64,000 nucleotides of DNA. Origin: Nocardia blacklockiae (GTDB taxonomy: Bacteria; Actinomycetota; Actinomycetes; Mycobacteriales; Mycobacteriaceae). The stretch lies in contig NZ_JADLRJ010000004.1 of assembly GCF_015477355.1 (NCBI RefSeq), positions 310,001 to 374,000 on the forward strand. Direction: 5' to 3'. The translations under genes and the position numbers were made by a program. A model generated the notes under the pieces. It searched no databases. It had not been told where the DNA came from and worked only from the letters and a program-made list of their open reading frames with translations. Within the stretch, counting starts at the first letter, position 1; the number at the start of each line of letters is the position of its first letter. Positions 56,185 through 64,000 of the stretch are shown in pieces.

Positions 56185-56204
56185 ACGGACGGTAACTCCC
56201 CGAA

Positions 56205-56226
56205 AGGTACGATGCAACCCGTACCT
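56205..56226. promoter_or_regulatory. ArsR-type operator 2
   Basis: AGGTACG-N8-CGTACCT (perfect 7-bp arms). Its centre is 42 bp, about four helical turns, from operator 1, and it lies 16 bp before the ArsR start. Confidence 0.8.
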
Positions 56227-56241
56227 AGAGAGGAGCGACCG

Positions 56242-56556
56242 GTGCCCGACAACGACGAGCCTTCCCCAGCGGAAATGAACCTCCCCACCATCCTCGCCGC
56301 CCTCGCCGACCGCCACCGCCTCACCGTCGTCCTCGCCCTACTCGCCGAACCCGAAGGCACAGAACGCCATTGCAGCTCCTTCGGCCTCCCCGTCTCCAAA
56401 GCCACCCGCACCCACCACTTCCGAGTCCTCCGCCAAGCCGGCCTCATCCACCAGGTAAACCGAGGCAACAGCAACATGGCCCAACTCCGCCTCCCCGCCC
56501 TCCGCACCCGCTTCCCCGCCCTCCTCGACCTCCTGAAAGCCGAACTCCACCCTTAA
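56242..56556 (+). CDS. ArsR/HTH_20-type regulator
   Basis: A 104-residue winged helix (LPTILAALADRHRLTVVLALLAEPEG, then SKATRTHHFRVLRQAGLIHQVNRGNSNMAQLRLPALRTRFPAL). It starts at GTG after GAGAGGAG. The metal-binding Cys pairs of classical ArsR are absent apart from one Cys (RHCSS), so it probably senses a non-metal signal. It is divergent from the ABM gene across the paired operators. Codon use is unusually C-rich. Confidence 0.85.
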   Translation: MPDNDEPSPAEMNLPTILAALADRHRLTVVLALLAEPEGTERHCSSFGLPVSKATRTHHFRVLRQAGLIHQVNRGNSNMAQLRLPALRTRFPALLDLLKAELHP

Positions 56557-56660
56557 CCCAATCCCACTGCTACGTAGAACGATTCAGTTCAGTTTTCAGC
56601 CATATGCGCGAAATCCTCGAGCGTGCACCTAGCGACGAGTGAGCTGCCCGCCACATCGGG

Positions 56661-57260
56661 TTAGCGCAGTAGCGTGGCCGGGTCGATGGTGAACTCGAAG
56701 GGTGAGTGCAGGGTGGTGGGTTCGCCTGCGGGGATTCGGTGCGTCAGGTCGTACTTGCCTTTCTCGCTGAGGACGTACGCGAACAGCACTGGAGTCGCTT
56801 CCCCAGGAAGGGCGCCTTCGAACGGGCCGACTTCGATGCGCCAGTAATTCGGGATGCCCGCTGCCGCGTAGAAGACCGGCTTGGAGAGACGGTCTTGTAG
56901 TGCCGTGCAGGCCGAGACGATTTCGACGGCCAAGACGACCTGTCGTACGGGGATGCCTCGGGCATCGATGTCTCGCTCGCCGACTCCGACGATCAGATCC
57001 GGAATGGGCTCGTCGTCATTGATCAATACGCCTACGCCGGGCAGTACCCATGAACCGTGCGGTGCGGCGTCGATCAGCGCGAGCAGGAGCCATTGCAGGG
57101 CCATTTGGTGTCTCGGCTCGGGTGCGGCGGTGACGATGAGCTGGCCGCCGAGCACTTCGTAGCGAAGTCCGTCTTCCGGGAAGCCGTCGAGGTCGCGGGC
57201 GGTCCAACGGCCTCCAGCGGTGGGACGCACGGCATTCGGATCGGACACCGGGAACACCAC
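56661..57260 (-). CDS. Uma2-family (DUF820) restriction-endonuclease-like protein
   Basis: A 199-residue protein of the PD-(D/E)XK-like Uma2 group. It has GLRYEVLGGQLIVTAAPEPRHQMALQWLLLAL near the start, DEPIPDLIVGV, and the VVLAVEIVS-type motif. These are common in actinobacteria and their role is unknown. It stands alone between the ArsR and NRPS genes, on the NRPS strand. Confidence 0.88.
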   Translation of the reverse strand: MVFPVSDPNAVRPTAGGRWTARDLDGFPEDGLRYEVLGGQLIVTAAPEPRHQMALQWLLLALIDAAPHGSWVLPGVGVLINDDEPIPDLIVGVGERDIDARGIPVRQVVLAVEIVSACTALQDRLSKPVFYAAAGIPNYWRIEVGPFEGALPGEATPVLFAYVLSEKGKYDLTHRIPAGEPTTLHSPFEFTIDPATLLR

Positions 57261-57378
57261 GGGACCCCTCCCATCTGCGACACCCTCATCTCCGAGTATT
57301 GCGCACCCGCGATATCGAGTGGGCAGCGCCGGAAACTACACGGGCCTTGCTTGCAGGCTATGTGGTGCGGTCGACATT

Positions 57379-57414
57379 CGGCCGGTGCAGGTGGCGGGCC
57401 GCCTGCACCGGCCG
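57379..57414 (-). terminator. Terminator of the NRPS gene
   Basis: A perfect 13-bp stem (CGGCCGGTGCAGG at 57379-57391 with 57402-57414) has a 10-nt loop, 6 bp past the NRPS stop. Confidence 0.85.
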
Positions 57415-57419
57415 GATGG

Positions 57420-60400
57420 TTAGTCCGTGGTGATGATTCGGGTCTCCTCGTCGGCGAGGTCCGTGGATTCGCCGGGGGTGACGAACCAGTGGGTTACCTC
57501 GCCGTCGGTGAGGTCGGATTCGGTGTCTCCGGTGGGGAGGACCGAGAGGGCGCCGGTGGTGGACCAGGCGAGGAATTCCGTGACGGCGGCGGGGCCGCCG
57601 GTGGCGGTGGTGAACGTGGTCGACTCGTAGTCGAGTGCGTTCTCCTCGCGCAGGGCGTCGGCGCGGTCGAGGGCCTCTTCCTGGGTGAGGGTGACCCAGG
57701 TGCGGTCCGGGGTGCGGTAGACGAAGGCCGGGTGGTCCTCGTTCAGGGGGCGGACCCGGTCGGCGTAGGAGACCGGGTGGGTCGGGGCCGCGGCCAGTTC
57801 CGCCTCCACCTTCGGGTCCGACGGGACCAGCCAGCGCACCGAGCTGGCCGCCGGTTCCTGAGTGATGCCGAAACCTGCCTTGGCGGAGACGATCTCGCCG
57901 AAGGACAGGCCCTCGGCGAACAGCGCCGCCGCACCGGCCTTCTGCACCGCCCACACCGCGACCACCGCGTCGACCGACCGCGGCAGCGCGACCGCGACGA
58001 TGTCGCCGGGGCCCACGCCGCGCGAGATCAGCACCCGCGCCAGTCGCGACGACCGCGAATCCACCACGTGGTACGGGGTTTCCGCACCGCCGGACAGCAG
58101 CGCCGGCGCCTGCGGATCCTCCTCCACCACTTCACCCAGCGCCTTGGCCACCGTGCGCGCGCCGACCCGGGCCGGTTGCGCGGAATCGGTTGCGGTGACC
58201 CCGGATTCGGCGAGCAGGCGGGCCCGCTCGGCGGGATCGACGATGTCGATGTCGCCGACCGGCGCCTGCGGGTCGCGCGCCAGCGCCGCCAGCACCCAGC
58301 GCAACCGGTTGGCCAGGGTCTGCACCTCGTCGGCGGTGAACCGGTTGGTGAGGTACTCGAGGCTCAGGCCGATGGTGGCCTCCTCGGTCACCATGAGGGT
58401 CAGCGGGTAGTGCGTGCCGCCCTCGAACCCAACCCCGGTCACCGACACGCCGTCGATGGAGCTGGCGGCCGCGATGGCCTCCTTGTCCACCGGATACGAC
58501 TCGAACACGATCAGCGAGTCGAATCCGGCGGCCGCGCCCGCCACCCGCTGGATGTCGGTGAGCCCGACGTAGTGGTGGTCGAGCAGCGCGGCCTGGTCGC
58601 GCTGCAACCCGGTCAGCAGCTCGGCCACGGTCCGCCGGCCGTCGGCGCGCACCCGCACCGGCAGCGTGTTGATGAACAGACCCACCATCGACTCGATGCC
58701 CGGCAGCTCCGGCGGACGACCCGAGACCGTCGCGCCGAACACCACGTCGTCGCGCCCGGTGAGGCGGCCGACCAGCACGCCCCACGCGGCCTGGACCAGG
58801 GTGTTCACCGTGATGCCGAGGTCCGCGCAGAACTTGGTGAGCTGCTGGGTCTGCTCGGCGTCGATCGTGGCCGCCAGCTTGGCGATCTCGTAGTTCTCCA
58901 CCGAGCGCGGCTGCGGCGCGAGCTGGGTCGGCTCGTCCACACCCGACAGCGCCTCCGCCCAGGCCCGCAGCGACGCGTCCCGGTCGCGCGTGGACAGCCA
59001 CGCCAGGAAGTCGCGGTAGGAGCCGGCGGGCGGCAGCACCGTGGTGTCGCCGCGCACCGCGTACAGCACCAGCAGATCCCGCATGAGCAGCGGCATCGAC
59101 CAGCCGTCGAACAGGATGTGGTGCGCGGTGATGGCCAGTCGCCAGTGGTCCTCGGCCGTGCGGAACAGCGCGAACCGCAGCAGCGGCGCGGTGGCCATGT
59201 CGAAGCGGGCAGCCCGCTCCGACAGCAGCTGCCGTTCCAGCTCGGCCTCGTCGCCTTCGCTGAGATCGACGGTGCGCCAAGGCACTTCGACATCGTCGAG
59301 GACGATCTGCACCGGCTGGCCGTCCCGGTCGGTGGTGAACGCCACCCGCAGGTTCGCGTACCGGTCCACCATGCCCTGCGCCGCCGCGCGCAGCCGCTCG
59401 ACGTCCAGGTCGCCGGTGAAGTCGATGGCGGCCTGCTGGCTGTACACGTCGACGGTGGACTGCGTCATCAGCGCGTGGAACAGCAGACCCGACTGCAGCG
59501 GCGACAGCGGCCACACCTCGGTCATGCCGGGGTAGGTCCGCTCCCACGTCTCGGCGTCGGCCGGGTCGACCCGCACCAGCGGGCCGGTCGGCAGTTCCAG
59601 GTCGTCGGCGTCGCCCAGGCGCGCGATCGCCGCGAGTCCGGCGACGGTGCGCTGCTCGAACACCTCGCGGGCGCCGAACCGGATGCCGCGCGCCTTGGCC
59701 CGCGACACCAGCTGGATCGACAGGATGCTGTTGCCGCCGACGGCGAAGAAGTCGTCGTCGACGCCGATCTCCTCGCGGCCCAGCACATCCGCGAACACCT
59801 CGGCCAGGGTCTGCTCCGTCGGGGTGGACGGGGCGCGGTAGGCCGTGGTCTCGAACTCGGGCTCCGGCAACGCCTTCCGGTCCAGTTTGCCGTTGGCGTT
59901 CAGCGGCAGCGCATCCAGCACCACGAACGCCGAGGGCACCATGTAGGACGGAAGTGCCGCTGCCAGTTCGGACTTCACGTGATCGAGGTCGATGACACCC
60001 GAGGGAGCATCGGCGTCCGCCTGCGCACCGTCGGAGGCGTCGGCCTCCAGCTGCGGTACCGACGCAGCGGTCGGCACCAGGTACGCCACCAGCCGATCGC
60101 CCAGGCGCGCATCGGTTTTCGCGAGCACCGCCGTCTGCGCGATCTCCGGCAGCGCCAGCAGCGCGGCCTCGATCTCGCCCAGTTCGATGCGGAAACCGCG
60201 GATCTTCACCTGGAAGTCCGTGCGGCCCAGGTAGTCCAGCTCGCCGGAGGCGTTCCAGGCCACCAGGTCACCGGTGCGGTACATGCGCTCGCCCGCTGCC
60301 GCCCCGTTCTCCGCGGAAACTACCCCGAAGGGGTTGGCCACGAACCGATCCGCCGTCAGATCCGGGCGGCCGAAGTAGCCGTGGGCCAGCTGCGCACCGG

Positions 60401-63400
60401 CGAGGTACAGCTCGCCCGGCACACCGACCGGCACCGGCCGCAGCCTGGCGTCGAGGACGTAGACCCGGCTGTTCCACTCCGGCGCACCGATCGACACCGA
60501 CACCTGGTCCGCGTCGCCGACCTCGTGACTGGTGATCGAGACCGCGGCCTCGGTCGGCCCGTACAGGTTGAACAGGCCCGCCGTGTTGCCGCGGCGGAAC
60601 CGCTGCGCCGTCGCGCCCGGCAGCGCCTCGCCGATGGCCAGCACCCGCCGCAGCGACTCGGTCAACGCCCCACCGGATTCGGTGAGCAGCGCGTCGAGCA
60701 TGGAAGGCACCACGTGCAGCGTGGTGACGGACTCGCGGCGCATCAGGTCGTTCAGGTACTCCGGATCCTGGTGCCCGTCAGCGGTCGCGATGACCAGTCG
60801 GCCACCGCACACCGCCGCCGTCCAGAACTCCCAGACCGACAGGTCGAAGGTCGCGGCCGTCTTGAGCAGCACCGCGTCGTCGGCGGTCAGGCCGAATTCT
60901 GCGGTCTCCCAGAGCAACTGGTTGACGATCGCCGCGTGCGGCACCGCCACACCCTTCGGGCGGCCCGTCGAACCCGACGTGAAGATCACGTACGCGGTGT
61001 TCGAAGGCCGCAGCGGCGCAACGCGTTCGGCGTCCACGACCCGCTCGCCGGAAAGCTCCGACAGTTCCAGCTCGTCGATCCGGACGACCTCCGGAGCGGC
61101 CGAAACTTCCTCGGCTGAGCCTTCCGCGACCTCGAAGCCGCTGTCCGCATTGGTCAGCACACACACCGGAGCAGCGGTCTCCAGAATGTAACCCACCCGC
61201 TCGGCAGGCTGATCCGGATCCACCGGCACATACGCACCACCGGCCACCGACACCGCATACATCGCCACAACCAGATCCACCGACCGGCGGAACGCCAACG
61301 CCACCCGCGACTCCGGCCCCACACCCAGCGAAACCAAATGCCGCGCAAGACGATTCACCCGCTCACCGAGCTCGGCGTAGGTGACAGCGGACCCGTCCGG
61401 ACCCACCAGCGCCACCGCCTCCGGCGTCGCCGCGACAGTGCGATCCAGCAGCGAGGCCAAGGTCAGCGACCCGTCCACCTCGTGCGCGGTCGCATTCCAC
61501 TCGTCGACCAGCGTCGCCCGCTCGTCGCCGCGCAGCAGCTCGAGGTCGCCCACCGGCGTCGCCGGGACGGCCACGATCTCGCGCAGCATCCGCACGAACC
61601 GCTCGGCGAAGCCCTCGACCGTCGCCGCGTCGAACAGATCGGTGGCGTAGGTCAGCACGCCGCCGATACCGGCCGGCGCACCCGACTCGTCGTAGCCGTC
61701 CGACACGATCAAGTGCAGGTCGAACTGCGAGAGCTGGGTGTCGAAGTCGACGCCCGACAGGCTCAGGCCCGGCAGCTCGAGGCTGGTCCGGCCCAGGTTC
61801 TGGAACGACAGGCCCACCTGGAACAGCGGGTGGTGCGCGGTCGACCGGACCGGGTTGAGCACCTCGACCAGCCGCTCGAACGGCACGTCCGCGTGCGCGA
61901 ACGCCTGGAGATCGGACTCGCGCTGGCGCGCAAGCAGTTCCGCGAACGGCGCGCCCGCGTCCACCCGGGTGCGGAACACCAGGGTGTTGACGAACATGCC
62001 GATCAGGTCGTCGAGTTCGCGCTCGCCGCGACCCGCCATCGGCGTACCGATCGCGATGTCGTCGGTGCCCGACAACCGGGCCAGCAGCACCGCGAAGGCG
62101 GTGTGCACGACCATGAACAGCGTCGCGCTCTCGCCGCGCGCCAGCTCGGCCAGCGCCCGGTGCAGTTCGGCGTCGATCTCGATGTCGACCTTGGCGCCGG
62201 TGAACGACTGCACCGCGGGCCGCGGGCGGTCGGTCGGCAGGTCCAGGCGGTCCGGCAGGTCGGCCAGTTCCGCCCGCCAGTAGCCGATCTGCTTGGCAGC
62301 CAGCGATTCCGGATCGTCCTCGCTGCCGAGCAGCGCGCGCTGCCAGAGGGCGTAGTCGGCGTACTGCACGGCCAGCGGGGCCCAGCTCGGGGCCTCACCG
62401 GCGGCGCGGGCCGCGTAGGCGGTCATGATGTCGCGGGTCAGCGGCGCCATCGAGGAACCGTCGCCGGAGATGTGGTGCACCGTCATCGCCAGCACGTATT
62501 CCCGTGCGGCGCTGTCGTTTCCGGTCTCGACCTCGAAGACGGCCACGCGCAGCGGCACCTCGGTGGTGACGTCGAACGAGCTCGACACCACCTCGAGCAC
62601 CGCGGCCTCGATGTCCGCCGGGGCGACGGTCCGGAACTCGACCTGCGGAACCGCCTGCGCCACCGGCAGAATCACCTGCACGGGGGTGCTGTCGGTCTCC
62701 GGGTACACCGTGCGCAGCACCTCGTGCCGCGCCACCACGTCGCCGACCGCGGCGCGCAGCGCGGGCAGATCCAGTTCGCCCGTCAGCCGAACCGCCATCG
62801 GCACGTTGTAGGCCGCCGACTGCTGATCGAACCGGTTCAGGAACCACATCCGCTGCTGCGCCAGCGACAGCGGAATCTGTTCCGGCCGTTCGATACTGCC
62901 GAGTGCCGGGGCGCCGGAGTCGCGCGTCTGCGATTCGATCGCCGCCGCGAACCCGGTCACCGTCGACCGCTCGAACAGCGCCCGCACCGGCACCCGGCTG
63001 CCCACCGCCGCGCCGACGCGTGCGATGACCTGGGTGGCGATCAGCGAGTTGCCGCCGAGGGCGAAGAAGTCGTCGTCGGCGCCGATCCGCTCGACACCGA
63101 GCACCTCGGCGAACACGCCCGCCACGATCTCCTCGATCGGGGTCGACGGCGCGCGGAACTCGCGCTGGGTGAAGGTCGGCTTCGGCAGGGCCTTGCGGTC
63201 CAGCTTGCCACTCGGGTTGAGCGGGAACTCGGCCAGCTCGATGATCTGCGACGGGACCATGTACGCGGGCAGCCGCTGCATGGCCGCCTCCAGCAGGCGG
63301 CTCTGGTCGAGCCGCTCGCCGGGCGCGGGCACCGCGTAGACCACCAGCTGGTCGCCCAGTTCGGAGGACACCACCAGCGCCGCGGCCTGGCTGACCGACG

Positions 63401-64000
63401 GCTGCGCCAGCAGCACCGACTCGATCTCGCCCAGCTCGATGCGCTGGCCGCGGAACTTCACCTGGAAGTCGGCGCGGCCGATGTACTCGAGCACGCCCTT
63501 GCCGTCGATCTCGCGCCACACCACGACGTCGCCGGTGCGGTACATGCGCTCGCCGGTCCCGAAGGGGTTGGCCACGAACCGATCCGAGGTGAGGTCCGGC
63601 CGCCGCAGGTAGCCGCGCGCCAGCTGGTCACCGGCGAGGTACAGCTCGCCCACGACACCGGCGGGCACCGGCCGCAGCCGCGAATCCAGCACGTACAGCT
63701 GCGAATTCGCCTCCGGGTAACCGATCGGCACGCTCGGGGACTCGGTGCCCGTCGCGGTCCAGTGCGCCACGGTGATCGCGGCCTCGGTCGGCCCGTACAG
63801 GTTGTGCACGGCCGCGTCGGAGATGGCGTGCACCGCGGCGACGGTCTCCGGCGGCAGCGCCTCACCGGCCGCGAACACGGTGCGCAGCGTCGGCAGCGCG
63901 CCGGCCGCGGTGTGGGTGGCGAGCACGGTCAGCATGGACGGCACGAAGTCGGTGAACGTGACGCCCTGCGCCGCAATGGTTTCCGCCAGGTACAGCGGAT
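57420..64000 (-). CDS. Non-ribosomal peptide synthetase, 3' part (gene continues beyond the window)
   Basis: About 2190 visible residues; the start lies past 64000. Domain order: end of an adenylation domain (A1), T1 ([16 protein letters not shown], about 63050), C (HHISGDG about 62470), complete A2 ([11 protein letters not shown] about 60970), T2 ([16 protein letters not shown] about 59730), second C-type domain (HHILFDG about 59120), then about 240 residues of a decayed adenylation-like domain to the stop, with no thioesterase. The A2 pocket reads by eye D-L-W-H-L-I-L-V-S-K, nearest in pattern to Ser codes (6 of 10), which is weak. The visible A1 code residues are D-F-A-L-I-T-K at its end positions. 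The gene is most likely part of a peptide natural-product cluster to the right. Confidence 0.95.
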   Translation of the reverse strand, partial: PLYLAETIAAQGVTFTDFVPSMLTVLATHTAAGALPTLRTVFAAGEALPPETVAAVHAISDAAVHNLYGPTEAAITVAHWTATGTESPSVPIGYPEANSQLYVLDSRLRPVPAGVVGELYLAGDQLARGYLRRPDLTSDRFVANPFGTGERMYRTGDVVVWREIDGKGVLEYIGRADFQVKFRGQRIELGEIESVLLAQPSVSQAAALVVSSELGDQLVVYAVPAPGERLDQSRLLEAAMQRLPAYMVPSQIIELAEFPLNPSGKLDRKALPKPTFTQREFRAPSTPIEEIVAGVFAEVLGVERIGADDDFFALGGNSLIATQVIARVGAAVGSRVPVRALFERSTVTGFAAAIESQTRDSGAPALGSIERPEQIPLSLAQQRMWFLNRFDQQSAAYNVPMAVRLTGELDLPALRAAVGDVVARHEVLRTVYPETDSTPVQVILPVAQAVPQVEFRTVAPADIEAAVLEVVSSSFDVTTEVPLRVAVFEVETGNDSAAREYVLAMTVHHISGDGSSMAPLTRDIMTAYAARAAGEAPSWAPLAVQYADYALWQRALLGSEDDPESLAAKQIGYWRAELADLPDRLDLPTDRPRPAVQSFTGAKVDIEIDAELHRALAELARGESATLFMVVHTAFAVLLARLSGTDDIAIGTPMAGRGERELDDLIGMFVNTLVFRTRVDAGAPFAELLARQRESDLQAFAHADVPFERLVEVLNPVRSTAHHPLFQVGLSFQNLGRTSLELPGLSLSGVDFDTQLSQFDLHLIVSDGYDESGAPAGIGGVLTYATDLFDAATVEGFAERFVRMLREIVAVPATPVGDLELLRGDERATLVDEWNATAHEVDGSLTLASLLDRTVAATPEAVALVGPDGSAVTYAELGERVNRLARHLVSLGVGPESRVALAFRRSVDLVVAMYAVSVAGGAYVPVDPDQPAERVGYILETAAPVCVLTNADSGFEVAEGSAEEVSAAPEVVRIDELELSELSGERVVDAERVAPLRPSNTAYVIFTSGSTGRPKGVAVPHAAIVNQLLWETAEFGLTADDAVLLKTAATFDLSVWEFWTAAVCGGRLVIATADGHQDPEYLNDLMRRESVTTLHVVPSMLDALLTESGGALTESLRRVLAIGEALPGATAQRFRRGNTAGLFNLYGPTEAAVSITSHEVGDADQVSVSIGAPEWNSRVYVLDARLRPVPVGVPGELYLAGAQLAHGYFGRPDLTADRFVANPFGVVSAENGAAAGERMYRTGDLVAWNASGELDYLGRTDFQVKIRGFRIELGEIEAALLALPEIAQTAVLAKTDARLGDRLVAYLVPTAASVPQLEADASDGAQADADAPSGVIDLDHVKSELAAALPSYMVPSAFVVLDALPLNANGKLDRKALPEPEFETTAYRAPSTPTEQTLAEVFADVLGREEIGVDDDFFAVGGNSILSIQLVSRAKARGIRFGAREVFEQRTVAGLAAIARLGDADDLELPTGPLVRVDPADAETWERTYPGMTEVWPLSPLQSGLLFHALMTQSTVDVYSQQAAIDFTGDLDVERLRAAAQGMVDRYANLRVAFTTDRDGQPVQIVLDDVEVPWRTVDLSEGDEAELERQLLSERAARFDMATAPLLRFALFRTAEDHWRLAITAHHILFDGWSMPLLMRDLLVLYAVRGDTTVLPPAGSYRDFLAWLSTRDRDASLRAWAEALSGVDEPTQLAPQPRSVENYEIAKLAATIDAEQTQQLTKFCADLGITVNTLVQAAWGVLVGRLTGRDDVVFGATVSGRPPELPGIESMVGLFINTLPVRVRADGRRTVAELLTGLQRDQAALLDHHYVGLTDIQRVAGAAAGFDSLIVFESYPVDKEAIAAASSIDGVSVTGVGFEGGTHYPLTLMVTEEATIGLSLEYLTNRFTADEVQTLANRLRWVLAALARDPQAPVGDIDIVDPAERARLLAESGVTATDSAQPARVGARTVAKALGEVVEEDPQAPALLSGGAETPYHVVDSRSSRLARVLISRGVGPGDIVAVALPRSVDAVVAVWAVQKAGAAALFAEGLSFGEIVSAKAGFGITQEPAASSVRWLVPSDPKVEAELAAAPTHPVSYADRVRPLNEDHPAFVYRTPDRTWVTLTQEEALDRADALREENALDYESTTFTTATGGPAAVTEFLAWSTTGALSVLPTGDTESDLTDGEVTHWFVTPGESTDLADEETRIITTD

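Noticed and set aside
57057-61118. Very long frame (1353 codons) antisense to the NRPS gene
   Set aside because: It is the GC-rich shadow of a clear NRPS reading frame with intact T, C and A motifs. The antisense product is Arg/Gly/His-rich with no domain.

Overview
The window is high-GC actinobacterial DNA, most likely from a Nocardia or a close relative in the Corynebacteriales (inference). The main reason is synteny. From purH to pgi (about 4.5-20.6 kb) the order purH, purN, PerM-like, 34-kDa-antigen-like, sucD, sucC, M23 peptidase, uvrD1/pcrA, chorismate mutase, pgi matches, in mirror image, what I recall of the M. tuberculosis Rv0957-Rv0946c region.

Layout. (1) 0.5-3.8 kb: a zinc-starvation ribosome island. 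Divergent units encode cysteine-free or cysteine-poor L32, L31B, L28, L33, S14 and S18 plus a degenerate COG0523 GTPase (Mrf-like), with two Zur-type boxes between them. (2) 3.8-20.6 kb: the conserved block above (purine synthesis, succinyl-CoA synthetase, cell-wall peptidase, helicase, chorismate mutase, glucose-6-phosphate isomerase), with gabD inserted. It also holds an orphan CRP-site/leader/terminator segment, a 23-codon ORF with a strong RBS, and direct repeats. (3) 20.6-36.7 kb: accessory metabolism (epimerase fusion, heme-binding-like protein, AidB-type acyl-CoA dehydrogenase with TetR, enoyl-CoA hydratase, acyltransferase-fold protein, PNPOx-like/MocR pair), then a type VII-like YbaB / small helical protein / alpha-beta hydrolase group, a carboxylesterase, an Fpg/Nei glycosylase and an exported hydrophobic protein. 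(4) 36.8-44.1 kb: cobF, thyA-folA, a cupin behind a 96-bp hairpin, a DyP peroxidase with an encapsulin-targeting tail, its encapsulin shell, a Nudix protein and an MFS exporter. (5) 44.1-51.7 kb: TetR, APC permease, DUF1989 pair (CgdA/CgdB-like), a carboxyltransferase-only urea/guanidine carboxylase and an allophanate hydrolase, together a guanidine/urea nitrogen-salvage operon. (6) 51.7-57.3 kb: vanadium haloperoxidase-like protein, ABC transporter, ArsR with an antibiotic-biosynthesis-monooxygenase-like gene and paired operators, and a Uma2 protein. (7) 57.4-64.0 kb: the 3' end of a large NRPS gene running off the window.

Most notable: the split carboxylase (CT domains without biotin carboxylase or biotin carrier), the cupin-DyP-encapsulin compartment operon with its hairpin, the orphan CRP-site/leader/terminator unit at 4.3-4.56 kb, the 23-codon gene at 9846, the paired 22-bp operators at 56.2 kb, and the NRPS that ends in a decayed adenylation domain instead of a thioesterase.
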